A DNA stretch of 64,000 nt, taken from Clostridiaceae bacterium HFYG-1003 (GTDB taxonomy: Bacteria > Bacillota > Clostridia > Clostridiales > Clostridiaceae). Made by a program: the position numbers and the translations under genes. Of this stretch, positions 43,470 through 52,858 are shown piece by piece (the first letter of the stretch is position 1; every line of letters begins with the position of its first letter). Below the pieces are notes generated by a model that was not told the DNA's origin, searched no databases, and was given only the letters and a program-made list of their open reading frames with translations. The DNA is taken from NCBI GenBank assembly GCA_024579835.1, contig CP102060.1, forward strand, positions 930,001-994,000, read 5' to 3'.

Positions 43470-44813
43470 ATGCGGAATAACAAGGTGAGGGAAATACTGG
43501 AGCTGGCGGTGCCCGCTACGGTGGAGAGCATCCTGCAGACGCTGGTGGGGTTCATTGATACGCTGATGATTTCCCGGCTGGGGCTGCTGGCAGTAACGGC
43601 GGTGGGAATCTCGGGCAATATCTTTGCCATCTATCTGGCGGTGTTTATTGCTCTGGGGGTTGGTACGTCCTCTTTAATCTCCCGCTATCTGGGAGCGGGC
43701 AAGCCGGAGGAAGCCCGTCGCATTGCGGTTCAGTCCACCGGTCTGGCGCTGGTCAGCGGGGCTCTGTTTGGAGGGGCTTCATTGGTCTTTTCCCGACAGC
43801 TGCTGGGGCTCCTGGGAGCTCAGGCCGATGTAGTGACTCAGGCGCTGCCGTTCTTTCAGGTGGTGGGAGCTGCTTCGGTGTTGATCTCGCTCTTGACGGT
43901 ATTTGGCACCATGCTGCGGGCAACGGGCGATGCCAGAACACCGCTGATGGTCAACAGTCTGGTCAATGTGCTGAATGTCGGGCTGGATCTGATCTTGATT
44001 TTTGGGCTGGGGCCGATTCCGGCCCTGGGGATTCTGGGAACGGCCATTGGTACGGTTCTGGCTCGTCTGGTCGGAGTGATCCTGATGTACCGAAAAATCC
44101 GGCAGTCGAAGGTGGGATTTTCAGTATCTGATGTATTTGCCCGATCCAATTACACGGAGCTGGTCCGGCTGTCGGTGCCGGCAGCTCTGGAGCGCCTGGT
44201 GATGCGGCTGGGGCAGGTACTGTATTTCGGAATGATTATCTCGATGGGCGTCAAGACCTATGCCGCTCACTCCATTGCCGGCAATCTGGAGGCGTTCAAC
44301 TATATGCCGGCTTTTGGCCTGGCTGCCGCTGCTTCCGTCCTGGTGGGAAATCAGACGGGCAAGGGCGACCGGAAAGCGGCCTATGAATATGGCGTTCTGT
44401 CCTTCCGGCTGGGAGCTTGCGTTATGGCTGCGCTGGGCATCATCATGTTCATCGGTTCCCCCTGGTTTGCCACCTGGTTTACCAGGGATGCCGAGGCCAT
44501 TCGCAAGATCGTCACAGCTCTGCGGATTGATACCTTTGCCCAGGTGCCTCTGGCTGCCAATCTGATTTATGCCGGTGCCCTGCATGGGCAGGGGGACACC
44601 AAATCCCCGCTCAACAGCACCATCATCGGCATGTGGGGTCTGCGAGTCGTGGGCGTCTACATCCTGGGCATCCGCCTGGGCTGGGATATTGCCGGCGTCT
44701 GGCTGGCCATCCTGATCGATATCACCATGCGGGCCATTTTCCTGTTCCTGCGCTTTCGCCGGCGCAGTCTCACCGGTGAACCGGCGATTCTGCTTGAAAA
44801 ACCAAACGAATAA
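43470..44813 (+). CDS. MATE-family efflux transporter
   Basis: 447 residues with twelve predicted membrane helices in two homologous halves, the MATE/NorM pattern. The N-terminal half has LELAVPATVESILQTLVGFIDTLMISRLG and the second half LVRLSVPAALERLVMRLGQVLYFGMI, with LGAGKPEEARRIAVQS between. These pumps export cationic drugs or metabolites using sodium or proton gradients. The gene starts 98 bases after csoR with no terminator between, so it may share the copper-responsive promoter. Substrate unknown. Confidence 0.88.
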   Translation: MRNNKVREILELAVPATVESILQTLVGFIDTLMISRLGLLAVTAVGISGNIFAIYLAVFIALGVGTSSLISRYLGAGKPEEARRIAVQSTGLALVSGALFGGASLVFSRQLLGLLGAQADVVTQALPFFQVVGAASVLISLLTVFGTMLRATGDARTPLMVNSLVNVLNVGLDLILIFGLGPIPALGILGTAIGTVLARLVGVILMYRKIRQSKVGFSVSDVFARSNYTELVRLSVPAALERLVMRLGQVLYFGMIISMGVKTYAAHSIAGNLEAFNYMPAFGLAAAASVLVGNQTGKGDRKAAYEYGVLSFRLGACVMAALGIIMFIGSPWFATWFTRDAEAIRKIVTALRIDTFAQVPLAANLIYAGALHGQGDTKSPLNSTIIGMWGLRVVGVYILGIRLGWDIAGVWLAILIDITMRAIFLFLRFRRRSLTGEPAILLEKPNE

Positions 44814-44960
44814 CTGACTGAAACTCAATTTCCGCACATTGGATTACCTTATGTCTTCCTTCAGATAAATTGTCCAATCAAGGAGGTAACATGATTCTAT
44901 AGATGTGGATCGACGGGTTTCCATGCTTAAATTCAATACGTTATTATGGGAGGATTTAAA

Positions 44961-45629
44961 ATGAAGAGTGCAAAACGGAAGTTCGATAACATTTGCGTTT
45001 TCAATGAAACGACCCCTGATTATTTTCTATTTAGAACGGATGAACTTGATGCTCCGGATGTTCATGAAACAAGTGTAATTTACAATGCGTTTCAAATCTT
45101 TGGAATTCCAGATTCACTTTCAGATACTGAAATGGAAGAAGCCTTTCATGGCGAAAAGAAAGATATGAAAAAAATCGGTACGATCCATGGCTGCCTGATC
45201 CTATGTGAGGAGATTACCTTGCAAGGGGAGGATCCACATTTAGTATGCGATGATCTTGATGGGGATCTCGAATATATGCTGCATGAACTGGAAGAGGAAG
45301 GAACGATTAATGTTTCTGATGGTCTCTCTGGTGAGCGGATCTACTATATCCATGAATTTTTTCTTGAGGATGAATTCAAAAAAGATCTCGAATTGGAGAA
45401 GTTTGTTATCAGCAAACTACCGGATTTTGTGTATACATTGCTGCATGTCCGTCCTGAAGTACTATCCTACATTTATCCTTTACCAGGTTTACTTGAAGAT
45501 CCTAACAATGGACTTGTTGATAGTGATACCAGTACAGAAAAAAGTACGACATCGGTGTTTTATCAATATAAAAAACATGGTTTTCGAGAAGTCGGAACCA
45601 GTAGAGTAGTTTACAAAGATCTTAGATAA
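44961..45629 (+). CDS. Uncharacterised acidic protein, AT-rich gene
   Basis: ATG 44961 is seven bases after GGGAGG, so the upstream in-frame ATG is not used. The 222 residues are acidic and soluble, with no signal or membrane segment. I recognise no family with certainty. The final VFYQYKKHGFREVGTSRVVYKDLR resembles the end of GNAT acetyltransferases, but the acetyl-CoA loop is not evident. The gene is much AT-richer than its neighbours, suggesting acquisition. It stands alone before the cobalamin riboswitch. Confidence 0.6.
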   Translation: MKSAKRKFDNICVFNETTPDYFLFRTDELDAPDVHETSVIYNAFQIFGIPDSLSDTEMEEAFHGEKKDMKKIGTIHGCLILCEEITLQGEDPHLVCDDLDGDLEYMLHELEEEGTINVSDGLSGERIYYIHEFFLEDEFKKDLELEKFVISKLPDFVYTLLHVRPEVLSYIYPLPGLLEDPNNGLVDSDTSTEKSTTSVFYQYKKHGFREVGTSRVVYKDLR

Positions 45630-45837
45630 AGGGAATCAAATAGCATGACAGATCAGGACTACTGGGGTTATCCCATTGATCTAACTCAAAAAATTATCAT
45701 ATTGCTGAAAAACCGGTTAATGGTTTATTCGCAGTGCAGCATTTGCACATTGCAAAGGATCCATGAACTTCTATGTTTGCTCGCCTTTCGATTGAAAAGT
45801 AATTATGATATAAAGAATTGTCTGAATTGAATAATAC

Positions 45838-46003
45838 CGAAACAGGTTCGACCGGGATTCAGCCGGTCGATGATAAGGGAAGTGGGTGAAAATCCCACGC
45901 GGTCCCGCCGCTGTAATAGAGGAGTTTCTGTAATGAACCACTGGGAAACCGGGAAGGGAACAGAAATGATGATGCTTGAGCCAGAAGACCTGCCTGTTTT
46001 GAT
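45838..46003 (+). ncRNA. Cobalamin riboswitch
   Basis: The adenosylcobalamin aptamer is clear. An outer stem forms from AAACAGGT near 45839 and ACCTGCCTGTTT. The B12-box core is GAAGTGGGTGAAAATCCC, then ACGCGGTCCCGCCGCTGTAA, a CCACTGGGAAACCGGGAAGG segment and the closing GAGCCAGAAGACCTGCC. It controls the following gene in response to cobalamin; its presence before hemA fits a cobalamin/tetrapyrrole operon. Confidence 0.93.
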
Positions 46004-46010
46004 ACACTGT

Positions 46011-46056
46011 CAACTCTACGAGCGATAGAGGGTGTTGTTTTAGTTTTTTGGTTTTT
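46011..46056 (+). terminator. Expression-platform terminator of the cobalamin riboswitch
   Basis: CAACTCTA pairs imperfectly with TAGAGGGTGTTG, followed by T-rich GTTTTAGTTTTTTGG, directly after the aptamer. The stem is weak but the position fits termination on ligand binding. Confidence 0.5.
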
Positions 46057-46153
46057 TGAATAATGAACTTTATCATGCCTCTGGACCGTTGGGTTTGGGG
46101 GCATGTTTCTTTGAACTGTTTATCGGTCCTGCACCAGGTAGGGATCAGAGGCC

Positions 46154-46237
46154 GGACTGATCGGCCCAGATCCTGGACTGATTGTTCCAGATCCCTGAAC
46201 GATAGATCCAGATCCTGGACTGATTTTTCGCGAAGCG
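46154..46237. repeat. 21-bp tandem array in the hemA leader
   Basis: Units with exact 21-base spacing start at 46154, 46175, 46196 and 46217 (GGACTGATNGNYCCAGATCCT). It sits between the riboswitch and the hemA start. Confidence 0.85.
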
Positions 46238-46346
46238 CGCGCTGATTCCGGGAAAAGAAAGACTGCAGCATGGATGACGGAATTCAGGCAAAGACAATGA
46301 GGTGGCGGCATGCCCAATGGTGGGGGTGTCGGAACGGGGGTGCTAT

Positions 46347-47999
46347 TTGAACATCATGATGGCAGGCATCGATTATTCGATGGCAGGCATTGAGATTCGA
46401 GAGAAGTTTTCATTTACCAGAGAGCGCCAGAAGGGGCTTTATCAAGAGAACATGGGAACCGCCGGGATTCGCGGGGCCGTATTGGTTTCAACCTGCAACC
46501 GGACCGAGCTGTATCTGTCGGTGGGAACGGACTGCAGCCATGATCCCTTTGAACTGCTCTGCGCAGCAGCCGGGATTGACGTACAGCAATATGTGGGACT
46601 GCATCGGATGAGACGGGGCCGGGAGGCCTTCGCTCACCTTTGCCGCCTGGCCTGCGGCCTTCAGTCTCAGATCCTGGGGGAAGACCAGATCATTACTCAG
46701 GTCAAAGAGTCCCTGGTGATGGCGCGTCAGGCTAGGGCCGCGGACAGTCTGCTGGAGGTGATGTTTCGCACTGCGGTGACGGCAGCCAAGAAAATCAAAA
46801 CAACAGTCCGATTTTCCAAAGCGGACCAGTCGGTTGCGCATCGCACCCTGCAGATCCTGCAAGCCCATCCTGCGAAGCCGAAGCGGATTCTGGTAATCGG
46901 CAATGGTCAGGTCGGGCGGCTGGTGGCAGCTGCGCTGAATCAGCACGGCTTTCAGGTGAGCATGACGCTGCGCCAGTACCGGCACGGCAGCATCGAAGGA
47001 ATTGCGGGCGTCACCGGCATGGATTACGCGCAACGGTACGAACACCTGCCGGATTTTGACGCAGTGGTCAGCGCGACACTGAGTCAGCACTGCACGATCG
47101 AGCGCGCCCGGCTGATGGGCATGGCCCGCGTGCCTCGGGTAATGATCGATCTGGCCCTGCCCCGTGATATCGAGCCGGCAGTCGGTGAACTTGAGGGAGT
47201 CACACTCTACAACATCGATACCATCGGCAGTGACAAAGTAAGGCAAGACAACACGTTGCAGCTCGAAAAGGTGGAACGGAACATGCCCAAGAAGATGCAG
47301 ATTGTGTTCCAGGATCCGTATTCCTCGCTGAATCCGCGGCTGAGCGCGGCGGAGATCATTGCCGAGCCGCTTTATGTCAACCGCGTGTACAAAACCAGCG
47401 CGGAGACTCAGGCCCGGGTGCGTGAGGTCATGGAGGTCGTCGGTCTGGAGGAGCGGTTAATCAACGCGTTCCCGCACGAACTGGACGGTGGTCGGCGGCA
47501 GCGCATCGGCATTGCCCGGGCGCTGGCGCTGCAGCCGGAGTTCATTGTGCTGGACGAGCCGGTTTCGGCGCTGGATGTGTGCATTCAGGCGCAGATCCTG
47601 AACCTGATGAACAGCCTGCAGAAGCAGTTCGGTCTGACTTATCTGTTTATCTCGCACAACCTGAGCGTGGTCAAGCACGTCAGTGACCGGATTGCGGTCA
47701 TGTATCTGGGCAAGATCGTGGAGATGGCGGACTATCAGTCGATCTTCAAGAACCCGCTGCATCCCTACACCCAGGCGCTGCTGTCGGCGATTCCGGTGGC
47801 GAAGCTGGATTCGGTCAAGAACCGGATCATCCTGGAGGGCGATGTGCCCAGTCCGATCAATCCGCCCGACGGCTGCCGCTTCTACGGCCGCTGCCGCTAC
47901 CGGATGGATGTCTGCAAAAACCAGAACCCGGAATTAATCAAGACGGACAGCGGCAGCTACGTCGCCTGTCATTTACATACAGCAAAGGCGGAGGCATAA
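46347..47999 (+). CDS. hemA'-'oppF: Chimeric ORF: glutamyl-tRNA reductase N-terminus fused to oligopeptide ABC ATPase C-terminus
   Basis: TTG 46347, six bases after GGGGG, opens a 550-residue frame. Residues 1 to about 305 are glutamyl-tRNA reductase: IEIREKFSFT, VLVSTCNRTELY (catalytic Cys in STCNRTE), GLQSQILGEDQI, VIGNGQVGRLVA (NADPH site) and LALPRDIEP. From about residue 315 it changes to OppF/DppF: KKMQIVFQDPYSSLNPR, VLDEPVSALDV, FISHNLSVVKHVSDR, HPYTQALLSAIP and GCRFYGRCRYR. The HemA dimerisation domain and the ATPase Walker A are missing, and the ABC signature is altered (LDGGRRQ for FSGGQRQ). Neither half should work. A deletion joined the two operons, or the assembly is chimeric. 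HemA is preceded by its riboswitch; OppF is followed by a peptidase. Confidence 0.85.
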   Translation: MNIMMAGIDYSMAGIEIREKFSFTRERQKGLYQENMGTAGIRGAVLVSTCNRTELYLSVGTDCSHDPFELLCAAAGIDVQQYVGLHRMRRGREAFAHLCRLACGLQSQILGEDQIITQVKESLVMARQARAADSLLEVMFRTAVTAAKKIKTTVRFSKADQSVAHRTLQILQAHPAKPKRILVIGNGQVGRLVAAALNQHGFQVSMTLRQYRHGSIEGIAGVTGMDYAQRYEHLPDFDAVVSATLSQHCTIERARLMGMARVPRVMIDLALPRDIEPAVGELEGVTLYNIDTIGSDKVRQDNTLQLEKVERNMPKKMQIVFQDPYSSLNPRLSAAEIIAEPLYVNRVYKTSAETQARVREVMEVVGLEERLINAFPHELDGGRRQRIGIARALALQPEFIVLDEPVSALDVCIQAQILNLMNSLQKQFGLTYLFISHNLSVVKHVSDRIAVMYLGKIVEMADYQSIFKNPLHPYTQALLSAIPVAKLDSVKNRIILEGDVPSPINPPDGCRFYGRCRYRMDVCKNQNPELIKTDSGSYVACHLHTAKAEA

Positions 48000-48001
48000 G
48001 C

Positions 48002-49036
48002 ATGAATATTGACAAAAAGTACGTGTTGGATCTGATGCAGGAACTGCTGAGCATTCCGAGCCCGGCCGGTGACACCGGTGCCGCCATGGAGCGAATCCAG
48101 CAGGAATTCGAGTCCCTCGGCATCCCGACCAGAACCACCAGGAAGGGCGCTCTGATCGGACAGATGGTGGGAACTGATCATGAGAACCACCGCCTGATCG
48201 CGGCCCACATCGATACTCTGGGCGGTATGGTGTCGGAGATCAAGTCCAATGGCCGCTGCCGCATCGCGAACATCGGCAACTTCCCCTGGAATGCCTACGA
48301 AGGGGAAAACCTGATCATCAAAACCATGGACGGAACCACCTACAACGGTTCGTTCCTGCCGGAGAAAGCATCGATCCATATCCATTCCGAATCCGCCGGA
48401 GAAACCCTGAGAACGCCCAAGAGCATGGAGATCCGGATTGACGAGCCGACGGAAAGCAAACAGGAAACCCTGGATCTGGGCATCCGGGTCGGGGATTTTG
48501 TCACCTTTGATCCCAGAACCATCATCACCGAGAGCGGCTATGTCAAATCCAGATACCTGGATGACAAAGCCTGCGTCGCCGTCCTGTTCGGCGCCGTCAA
48601 GTACATGGTGGACAATCAGATCACTCCGTCCCATACCCTGGATCTGTTCATCAGCAATTACGAGGAGCTGGGACATGGTGTATCCGGCATCTCCGATGCT
48701 GTCTATGAAATGCTGGCCCTGGATATCGGAACGGTGGGAGAAGGACATACCTCCCATGAGCATGCCGTCACCATCTGCGCCAAAGACAGCCGCACCCCCT
48801 ATGACTTCGGCTTCCGCAAGCGTCTAGTGGAATTAGCCCAGCAGAACAACATCGACTACCGAGTCGACGTCCATTTCCGCTACGGCTCCGATGCCAGCAT
48901 CTCCGTTCTCCAGGGCGCGGATGTCAACTTCGCCTGCATCGGCATGGGGGTCGACGGCACCCACCACTACGAACGCACCCACTGGGATGCCATCGAGAAC
49001 AACACCCGGCTGGTCATCGAGTACGCCAGAAGCTAA
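48002..49036 (+). CDS. M42-family metallo-aminopeptidase
   Basis: 344 residues, ATG 48002 two bases after the chimeric ORF, with GGAGG overlapping the end of that ORF. M42 features are SIPSPAGDTG, the first metal ligand AAHIDTLGG, LDDKACVAVLFG (bridging Asp), SNYEELGHG (catalytic Glu pair), ALDIGTVG and the last ligand region TDGTHHYERTH near the C-terminus. These dodecameric enzymes remove N-terminal residues from short peptides in the cytoplasm. Linkage to an OppF C-terminus suggests an original oligopeptide uptake/degradation operon. Confidence 0.9.
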   Translation: MNIDKKYVLDLMQELLSIPSPAGDTGAAMERIQQEFESLGIPTRTTRKGALIGQMVGTDHENHRLIAAHIDTLGGMVSEIKSNGRCRIANIGNFPWNAYEGENLIIKTMDGTTYNGSFLPEKASIHIHSESAGETLRTPKSMEIRIDEPTESKQETLDLGIRVGDFVTFDPRTIITESGYVKSRYLDDKACVAVLFGAVKYMVDNQITPSHTLDLFISNYEELGHGVSGISDAVYEMLALDIGTVGEGHTSHEHAVTICAKDSRTPYDFGFRKRLVELAQQNNIDYRVDVHFRYGSDASISVLQGADVNFACIGMGVDGTHHYERTHWDAIENNTRLVIEYARS

Positions 49037-49193
49037 GCACCCAGGATAAACCAATCAGCTGAAAAACACAACTTATGTTAAGATACAGCCAGAAGATGTG
49101 AGTGATCTCTTCTTATGCTCTCATTGAGTTGGTCACATAATAAAGAACGTAAGAAGAAAAACTTGTCCGAAAGATATTCCGTAAACCAGAACA

Positions 49194-49433
49194 GCAAAGT
49201 ATGACAACAGAGCATGCATCAGACAGGACAGCAGGGTATGACAGCAGAGCACAACAGCAGAGTATGACAGCAAGGCATGACAGCAAGACAGCAGAGTATG
49301 ACATCAGAGCAAGACCGCATGGCATGACAGCAAGGTATGACAACGGAGCATAACAGCAGAATGTGACATCAGAGCAAGACAGCAAGCTATGACATTTGGT
49401 TTTACAGCAGATCATGCCAGCAGAGGTTTGACT
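49194..49433. repeat. Long 13-bp tandem array (AGCAGAGTATGAC)
   Basis: About 18 degenerate units of AGCARNGYATGAC, mostly with exact 13-base spacing and one short unit near 49290. It fills most of the gap before the first M20 gene. No spacers are present, so it is not a CRISPR array. Confidence 0.9.
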
Positions 49434-49546
49434 GAACGTTTGGGCTGGAAAGCCTGGGCGTTCAGTCTGGGGAATATCGGTACAGGGGTCATTCACCTGG
49501 CTGCTTGATCGGAGCAATGAATAATATTAACACTTGAGGATTTTAC

Positions 49547-50728
49547 ATGGATGTTAGAATGTTAGCACAACAAATCGAAGAGGATATCATTCGCTGGAGG
49601 CGTGATTTGCATCGCATTCCGGAGCTTGGCATCGAGCTGCCGCAGACTTCGGGCTATGTTCAGAAGGTATTGAATGAGCTTGGGATCGAATATTACACGG
49701 TCATGGACGGCAATGCCATTGTGGCCTTGATTCGGGGTACTATGGACAAGCCGGTGATCGCGCTGCGGGCAGATATGGACGCATTGCCGATTGTCGAAGA
49801 AACCGGTTTGGCGTTTGCTTCTGAAAATGGGAGGATGCATGCCTGCGGCCATGATGGCCACACGGCCATGCTCCTGGGCGCGGCGATGATCCTGCAGTCG
49901 CAGCGGCATCTGCTGAAGGGCTGCGTGAAGCTGCTGTTCCAGCCGGGGGAAGAATATCCGGGTGGAGCTCTGCCCATGATTGAGGCAGGGGTACTGCAGA
50001 ATCCACCGGTGGATGCGGTGATCGGCATGCACAACGGGCATATCTCGACCGAGGTTCCTCATGGCATGGTCGGCATTAAGGCCGGTCCGCTGATGGCTTC
50101 CACGGACAAAGTTCAGATCCGGGTGAAAGGCAAGGGGGCTCATGGAGCCTACCCGCAGGAATCCGTGGATCCGGTGACCATTTCCCAGCAGATTGGCTCA
50201 GCGCTTCAGACGCTGGTCTCCAGAGAAACCAAGCCGACGGACTCGGTGGTTCTCTCCATCTGTAAAGTCAATGGGGGTTCCAATTTCAACATCATTCCGG
50301 ATGAAGTGGTCATGGAAGGTACCGTTCGGACCTTAAGCGGACAAACCAGAATCCGGGTAGCTCAACGGATCAAGGAACTCTGCAAGGGCATTGCTCAGGC
50401 AATGCAGGGTGATGCCGAGATTATCTATGAGAACCTGTATCCGCCGCTGATCAATGATGAGGAGTTCACGAAACAGTTCAGCCGCTCGGCTGAAAAGATC
50501 GTGGGGGCTGAGAAGGTCTACTGGATGAAAGAAGCCGTCATGGGCGGTGAGGATATGGCCTACTTCCTGGAGCGGGTTCCCGGTACCTTCTTCTTCTTAA
50601 CCAATCCCGGAGTCATTGACGGTCACATTTATCCGCATCATAATTCCAGGTTTGATCTCAATGAAAGCACCTTCGCAACGGGTTCAGCTCTGCTGGTTCA
50701 GACGGTACTGGACTATCTGCAGGCATAG
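49547..50728 (+). CDS. M20-family amidohydrolase (hippurate/N-acyl-amino-acid hydrolase-like), copy 1
   Basis: 393 residues, ATG 49547 eight bases after TTGAGG. M20D features are WRRDLHRIPELG, ALRADMDALPI, MHACGHDGHTAMLLGAA, FQPGEEYPGGA, GMHNGH and, near the C-terminus, VMGGEDMAYFLERVPGTFFFL. These give the expected metal-binding Cys/His, Glu-Glu and His set. The family removes acyl groups from amino acids or splits dipeptides. A close paralogue lies 0.7 kb downstream, so one gene arose by duplication. Substrate is not predictable. Confidence 0.9.
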   Translation: MDVRMLAQQIEEDIIRWRRDLHRIPELGIELPQTSGYVQKVLNELGIEYYTVMDGNAIVALIRGTMDKPVIALRADMDALPIVEETGLAFASENGRMHACGHDGHTAMLLGAAMILQSQRHLLKGCVKLLFQPGEEYPGGALPMIEAGVLQNPPVDAVIGMHNGHISTEVPHGMVGIKAGPLMASTDKVQIRVKGKGAHGAYPQESVDPVTISQQIGSALQTLVSRETKPTDSVVLSICKVNGGSNFNIIPDEVVMEGTVRTLSGQTRIRVAQRIKELCKGIAQAMQGDAEIIYENLYPPLINDEEFTKQFSRSAEKIVGAEKVYWMKEAVMGGEDMAYFLERVPGTFFFLTNPGVIDGHIYPHHNSRFDLNESTFATGSALLVQTVLDYLQA

Positions 50729-50805
50729 CAGGTTCCCGGCAATGAAGCGCTTTGAAGCGCATTACTATGCGATAAGGAATGCTGATCAGGAAAATTATTA
50801 GCACT

Positions 50806-50856
50806 GAAACGACCACCATTCAGCGCACGTAGCTGACTGGTGGTCGTTTCGGTTTT
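50806..50856 (+). terminator. Intrinsic terminator after M20 copy 1
   Basis: GAAACGACCACCA(T)TCAGC pairs with GCTGA(C)TGGTGGTCGTTTC, followed by GGTTTT. Confidence 0.85.
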
Positions 50857-51454
50857 AAGCGGGCATTGTGTTCAATTTATTTTAAAATCACCTTGCACTG
50901 GTCAGGGTTATGACATGATTGGAGAAATATAAGAGTCTCGCATGTAAAACGATTTGATTGAGGCGTCTTTGTAAAAAAATGAAAATTAGCATGGATTAAC
51001 AGTATTGAACTATTCAGGTCGAATATTGAAAAGAAGTGCATAATTATACGTGTTATAATGAAAATACAGATAAAGAAAATAGGGATAAGGTATAGATATT
51101 GCAATGCGATTCAGGTATAATACCTTATATATAAATATTCATAAATAATAACTAATTGCATATATAACAAATCAGTTCAAATACTCAAACAGTGACCATG
51201 AATCTGACAGAGTCAATGAATCTGACAGATTCAATGAATCTGACAGAAACAATGAGATGGACAGAATCAATTAGATGGACAGAATCAATTAGATGGACAA
51301 TGTCAATGAGGTTGATCATGTCAAAGAGTCGTATCAAGTCAGTGTGTCAGACAGAGTATGATTTTGACAGGAAGCTATATGACAACAGATACTTGATCGA
51401 ACAGAACGAGAAAAGACATAACGAACAAAAGATAGAATGATACTGGAGGTACTT
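50857..51454. other. Gene-free stretch between the two M20 genes
   Basis: About 600 bases. The left half is strongly AT-rich without a credible gene and probably contains the promoter of M20 copy 2. The right half holds the 18-bp array described separately. Confidence 0.55.
51198..51341. repeat. 18-bp tandem array upstream of M20 copy 2
   Basis: Eight units of exactly 18 bp (ATGAATCTGACAGANTCA decaying to ATTAGATGGACAGAATCA and further) start at 51198. It lies in the leader of the second M20 gene. Confidence 0.9.
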
Positions 51455-52633
51455 ATGGAACAATCATGGATTACAGCTGAAGTGGAAGCGGATATGATTC
51501 GCTGGAGACGGGATCTGCACCGGATGCCGGAATTGGGACTGGAGCTGCCCAGAACCAGTGCTTATGTGCAAAATGTGCTGACTTCACTGGGAATCGAATT
51601 TAAAACGCTGGTCAACGGAAATGCCATTGTGGGGCTGATCCATGGCACGGGTGAGGGCAAGGTGATTGGTCTGCGGGCTGATATGGACGGTCTGCCGATT
51701 CCGGAGGAAACGGGATTGGCGTTTGCCTCAGAGAATGACAACATGCATGCCTGTGGTCATGACGGGCATACAGCCATGCTGCTGGGCGCCGCCAAGGCAC
51801 TGCAGCTGAACCGGGACAAGTTCAAGGGTACAGTGAAGCTGCTGTTCCAGCCGGGCGAGGAATATCCAGGCGGCGCTCTGCCTATGATCGAGGAAGGCGC
51901 GCTGGAGAACCCGAAGCTTGACGCAGTGATCGGCCTGCATAACGGTCATATTTTTCCGGAGATCCCCAAGGGCATGATCGGATACAAGGTGGGACCGATG
52001 ATGGCTTCCATGGACCGGATCCTGCTGACGATCAAGGGAAAGGGATCCCATGGGGCGTATCCCCATAACTCCGTTGATCCCATCTCTATTGCCATGCAGG
52101 TGGGTTCCGCTCTCCAGACATTGGTAAGCCGCGAAACCAAGCCGGTGGATCCGATTGTATTGTCACTGTGCAGGATCCAAGGGGGATTCAATCAGAATAT
52201 CATCCCGGACAAAGTGGAGATCGAAGGAACGGTCCGTACGCTGAACCACGAGACCCGCCGCCGCACGGCCCGCCGGATTGAAGAACTTACCCAGGGGATT
52301 GCCCGGGCCATGCAGGGAGATGCCGAAGTGGTATATGACTTCAAGTACCCGCCGCTGATCAATGATGAAGCCTTTACCAACTTCTTCAAGGAAACCGCAA
52401 CGAAAGTAGTCGGAGAAGACCGTCTCCTGGAGATGAAAGAACCTGTCATGGGCGGAGAAGATATGGCCTACTTCCTGGAAAAAGTCCCTGGAACCTTCTT
52501 CTTCCTGAACAATCCCGGAGCCATCGACGGAGAAGTCTACCCACATCACAATTCCCGGTTTGACCTGGATGAGAGCTTCTTCAAGGATGGCGCCGCCCTG
52601 CTGGTTCAGACCGTACGGGATTACCTGGCCTAG
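51455..52633 (+). CDS. M20-family amidohydrolase, copy 2
   Basis: ATG 51455 follows GGAGG by five bases. The 392 residues are very close to copy 1 along the whole length (WRRDLHRMPELGLELP, HACGHDGHTAMLLGAAKAL, FQPGEEYPGGALPMIEEGALENP, PVMGGEDMAYFLEKVPGTFFFLNNPG), with all metal and catalytic positions kept. Same family chemistry: hydrolysis of N-acyl amino acids or dipeptides. The two copies are flanked by three different tandem arrays, but each array has its own unit, so the arrays did not come with the duplication. Confidence 0.9.
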   Translation: MEQSWITAEVEADMIRWRRDLHRMPELGLELPRTSAYVQNVLTSLGIEFKTLVNGNAIVGLIHGTGEGKVIGLRADMDGLPIPEETGLAFASENDNMHACGHDGHTAMLLGAAKALQLNRDKFKGTVKLLFQPGEEYPGGALPMIEEGALENPKLDAVIGLHNGHIFPEIPKGMIGYKVGPMMASMDRILLTIKGKGSHGAYPHNSVDPISIAMQVGSALQTLVSRETKPVDPIVLSLCRIQGGFNQNIIPDKVEIEGTVRTLNHETRRRTARRIEELTQGIARAMQGDAEVVYDFKYPPLINDEAFTNFFKETATKVVGEDRLLEMKEPVMGGEDMAYFLEKVPGTFFFLNNPGAIDGEVYPHHNSRFDLDESFFKDGAALLVQTVRDYLA

Positions 52634-52650
52634 GCTGCACATGATCCTGC

Positions 52651-52795
52651 GGACCCTCAAGATCCTCAGGGTCATCAGGATCATCAGGATCATCAGGATC
52701 CTCAGGATCATCAGGATCCTCAGGATCATCAGGATTATCAGGATTATCAGGATTATCAGGGATAATAGGCTTATTAGGCCTATCAGGATTCTCAG
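52651..52795. repeat. 9-bp tandem array (ATCAGGATC)
   Basis: About 16 units of ATCAGGATC/ATCAGGATT with exact 9-base spacing begin just after the stop of M20 copy 2 and decay at the right end. Confidence 0.92.
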
Positions 52796-52816
52796 CGTTA
52801 TCTGTTTGGGATCGTA

Positions 52817-52858
52817 ACAAAGGAGCGGAGCAGCTTTTGGCTGTTTCGCTCCTTTGTC
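52817..52858 (+). terminator. Terminator after M20 copy 2
   Basis: ACAAAGGAGCG pairs with CGCTCCTTTGT, with a second inner stem CAG/CTG. The flank TTTGTCC is only moderately T-rich. The following 52859-53031 holds no gene. Confidence 0.65.

Noticed and set aside
45645-45830. 61-codon frame before the cobalamin riboswitch
   Set aside because: No ribosome site, ends inside the riboswitch promoter area and has no recognisable features.
46063-46271. Frames on both strands with seven-residue repeats before hemA
   Set aside because: They only translate the 21-bp DNA array; no start signals.
49190-52797. Repeat arrays considered as CRISPR
   Set aside because: Units of 9-18 bp directly abut without spacers; no cas genes.
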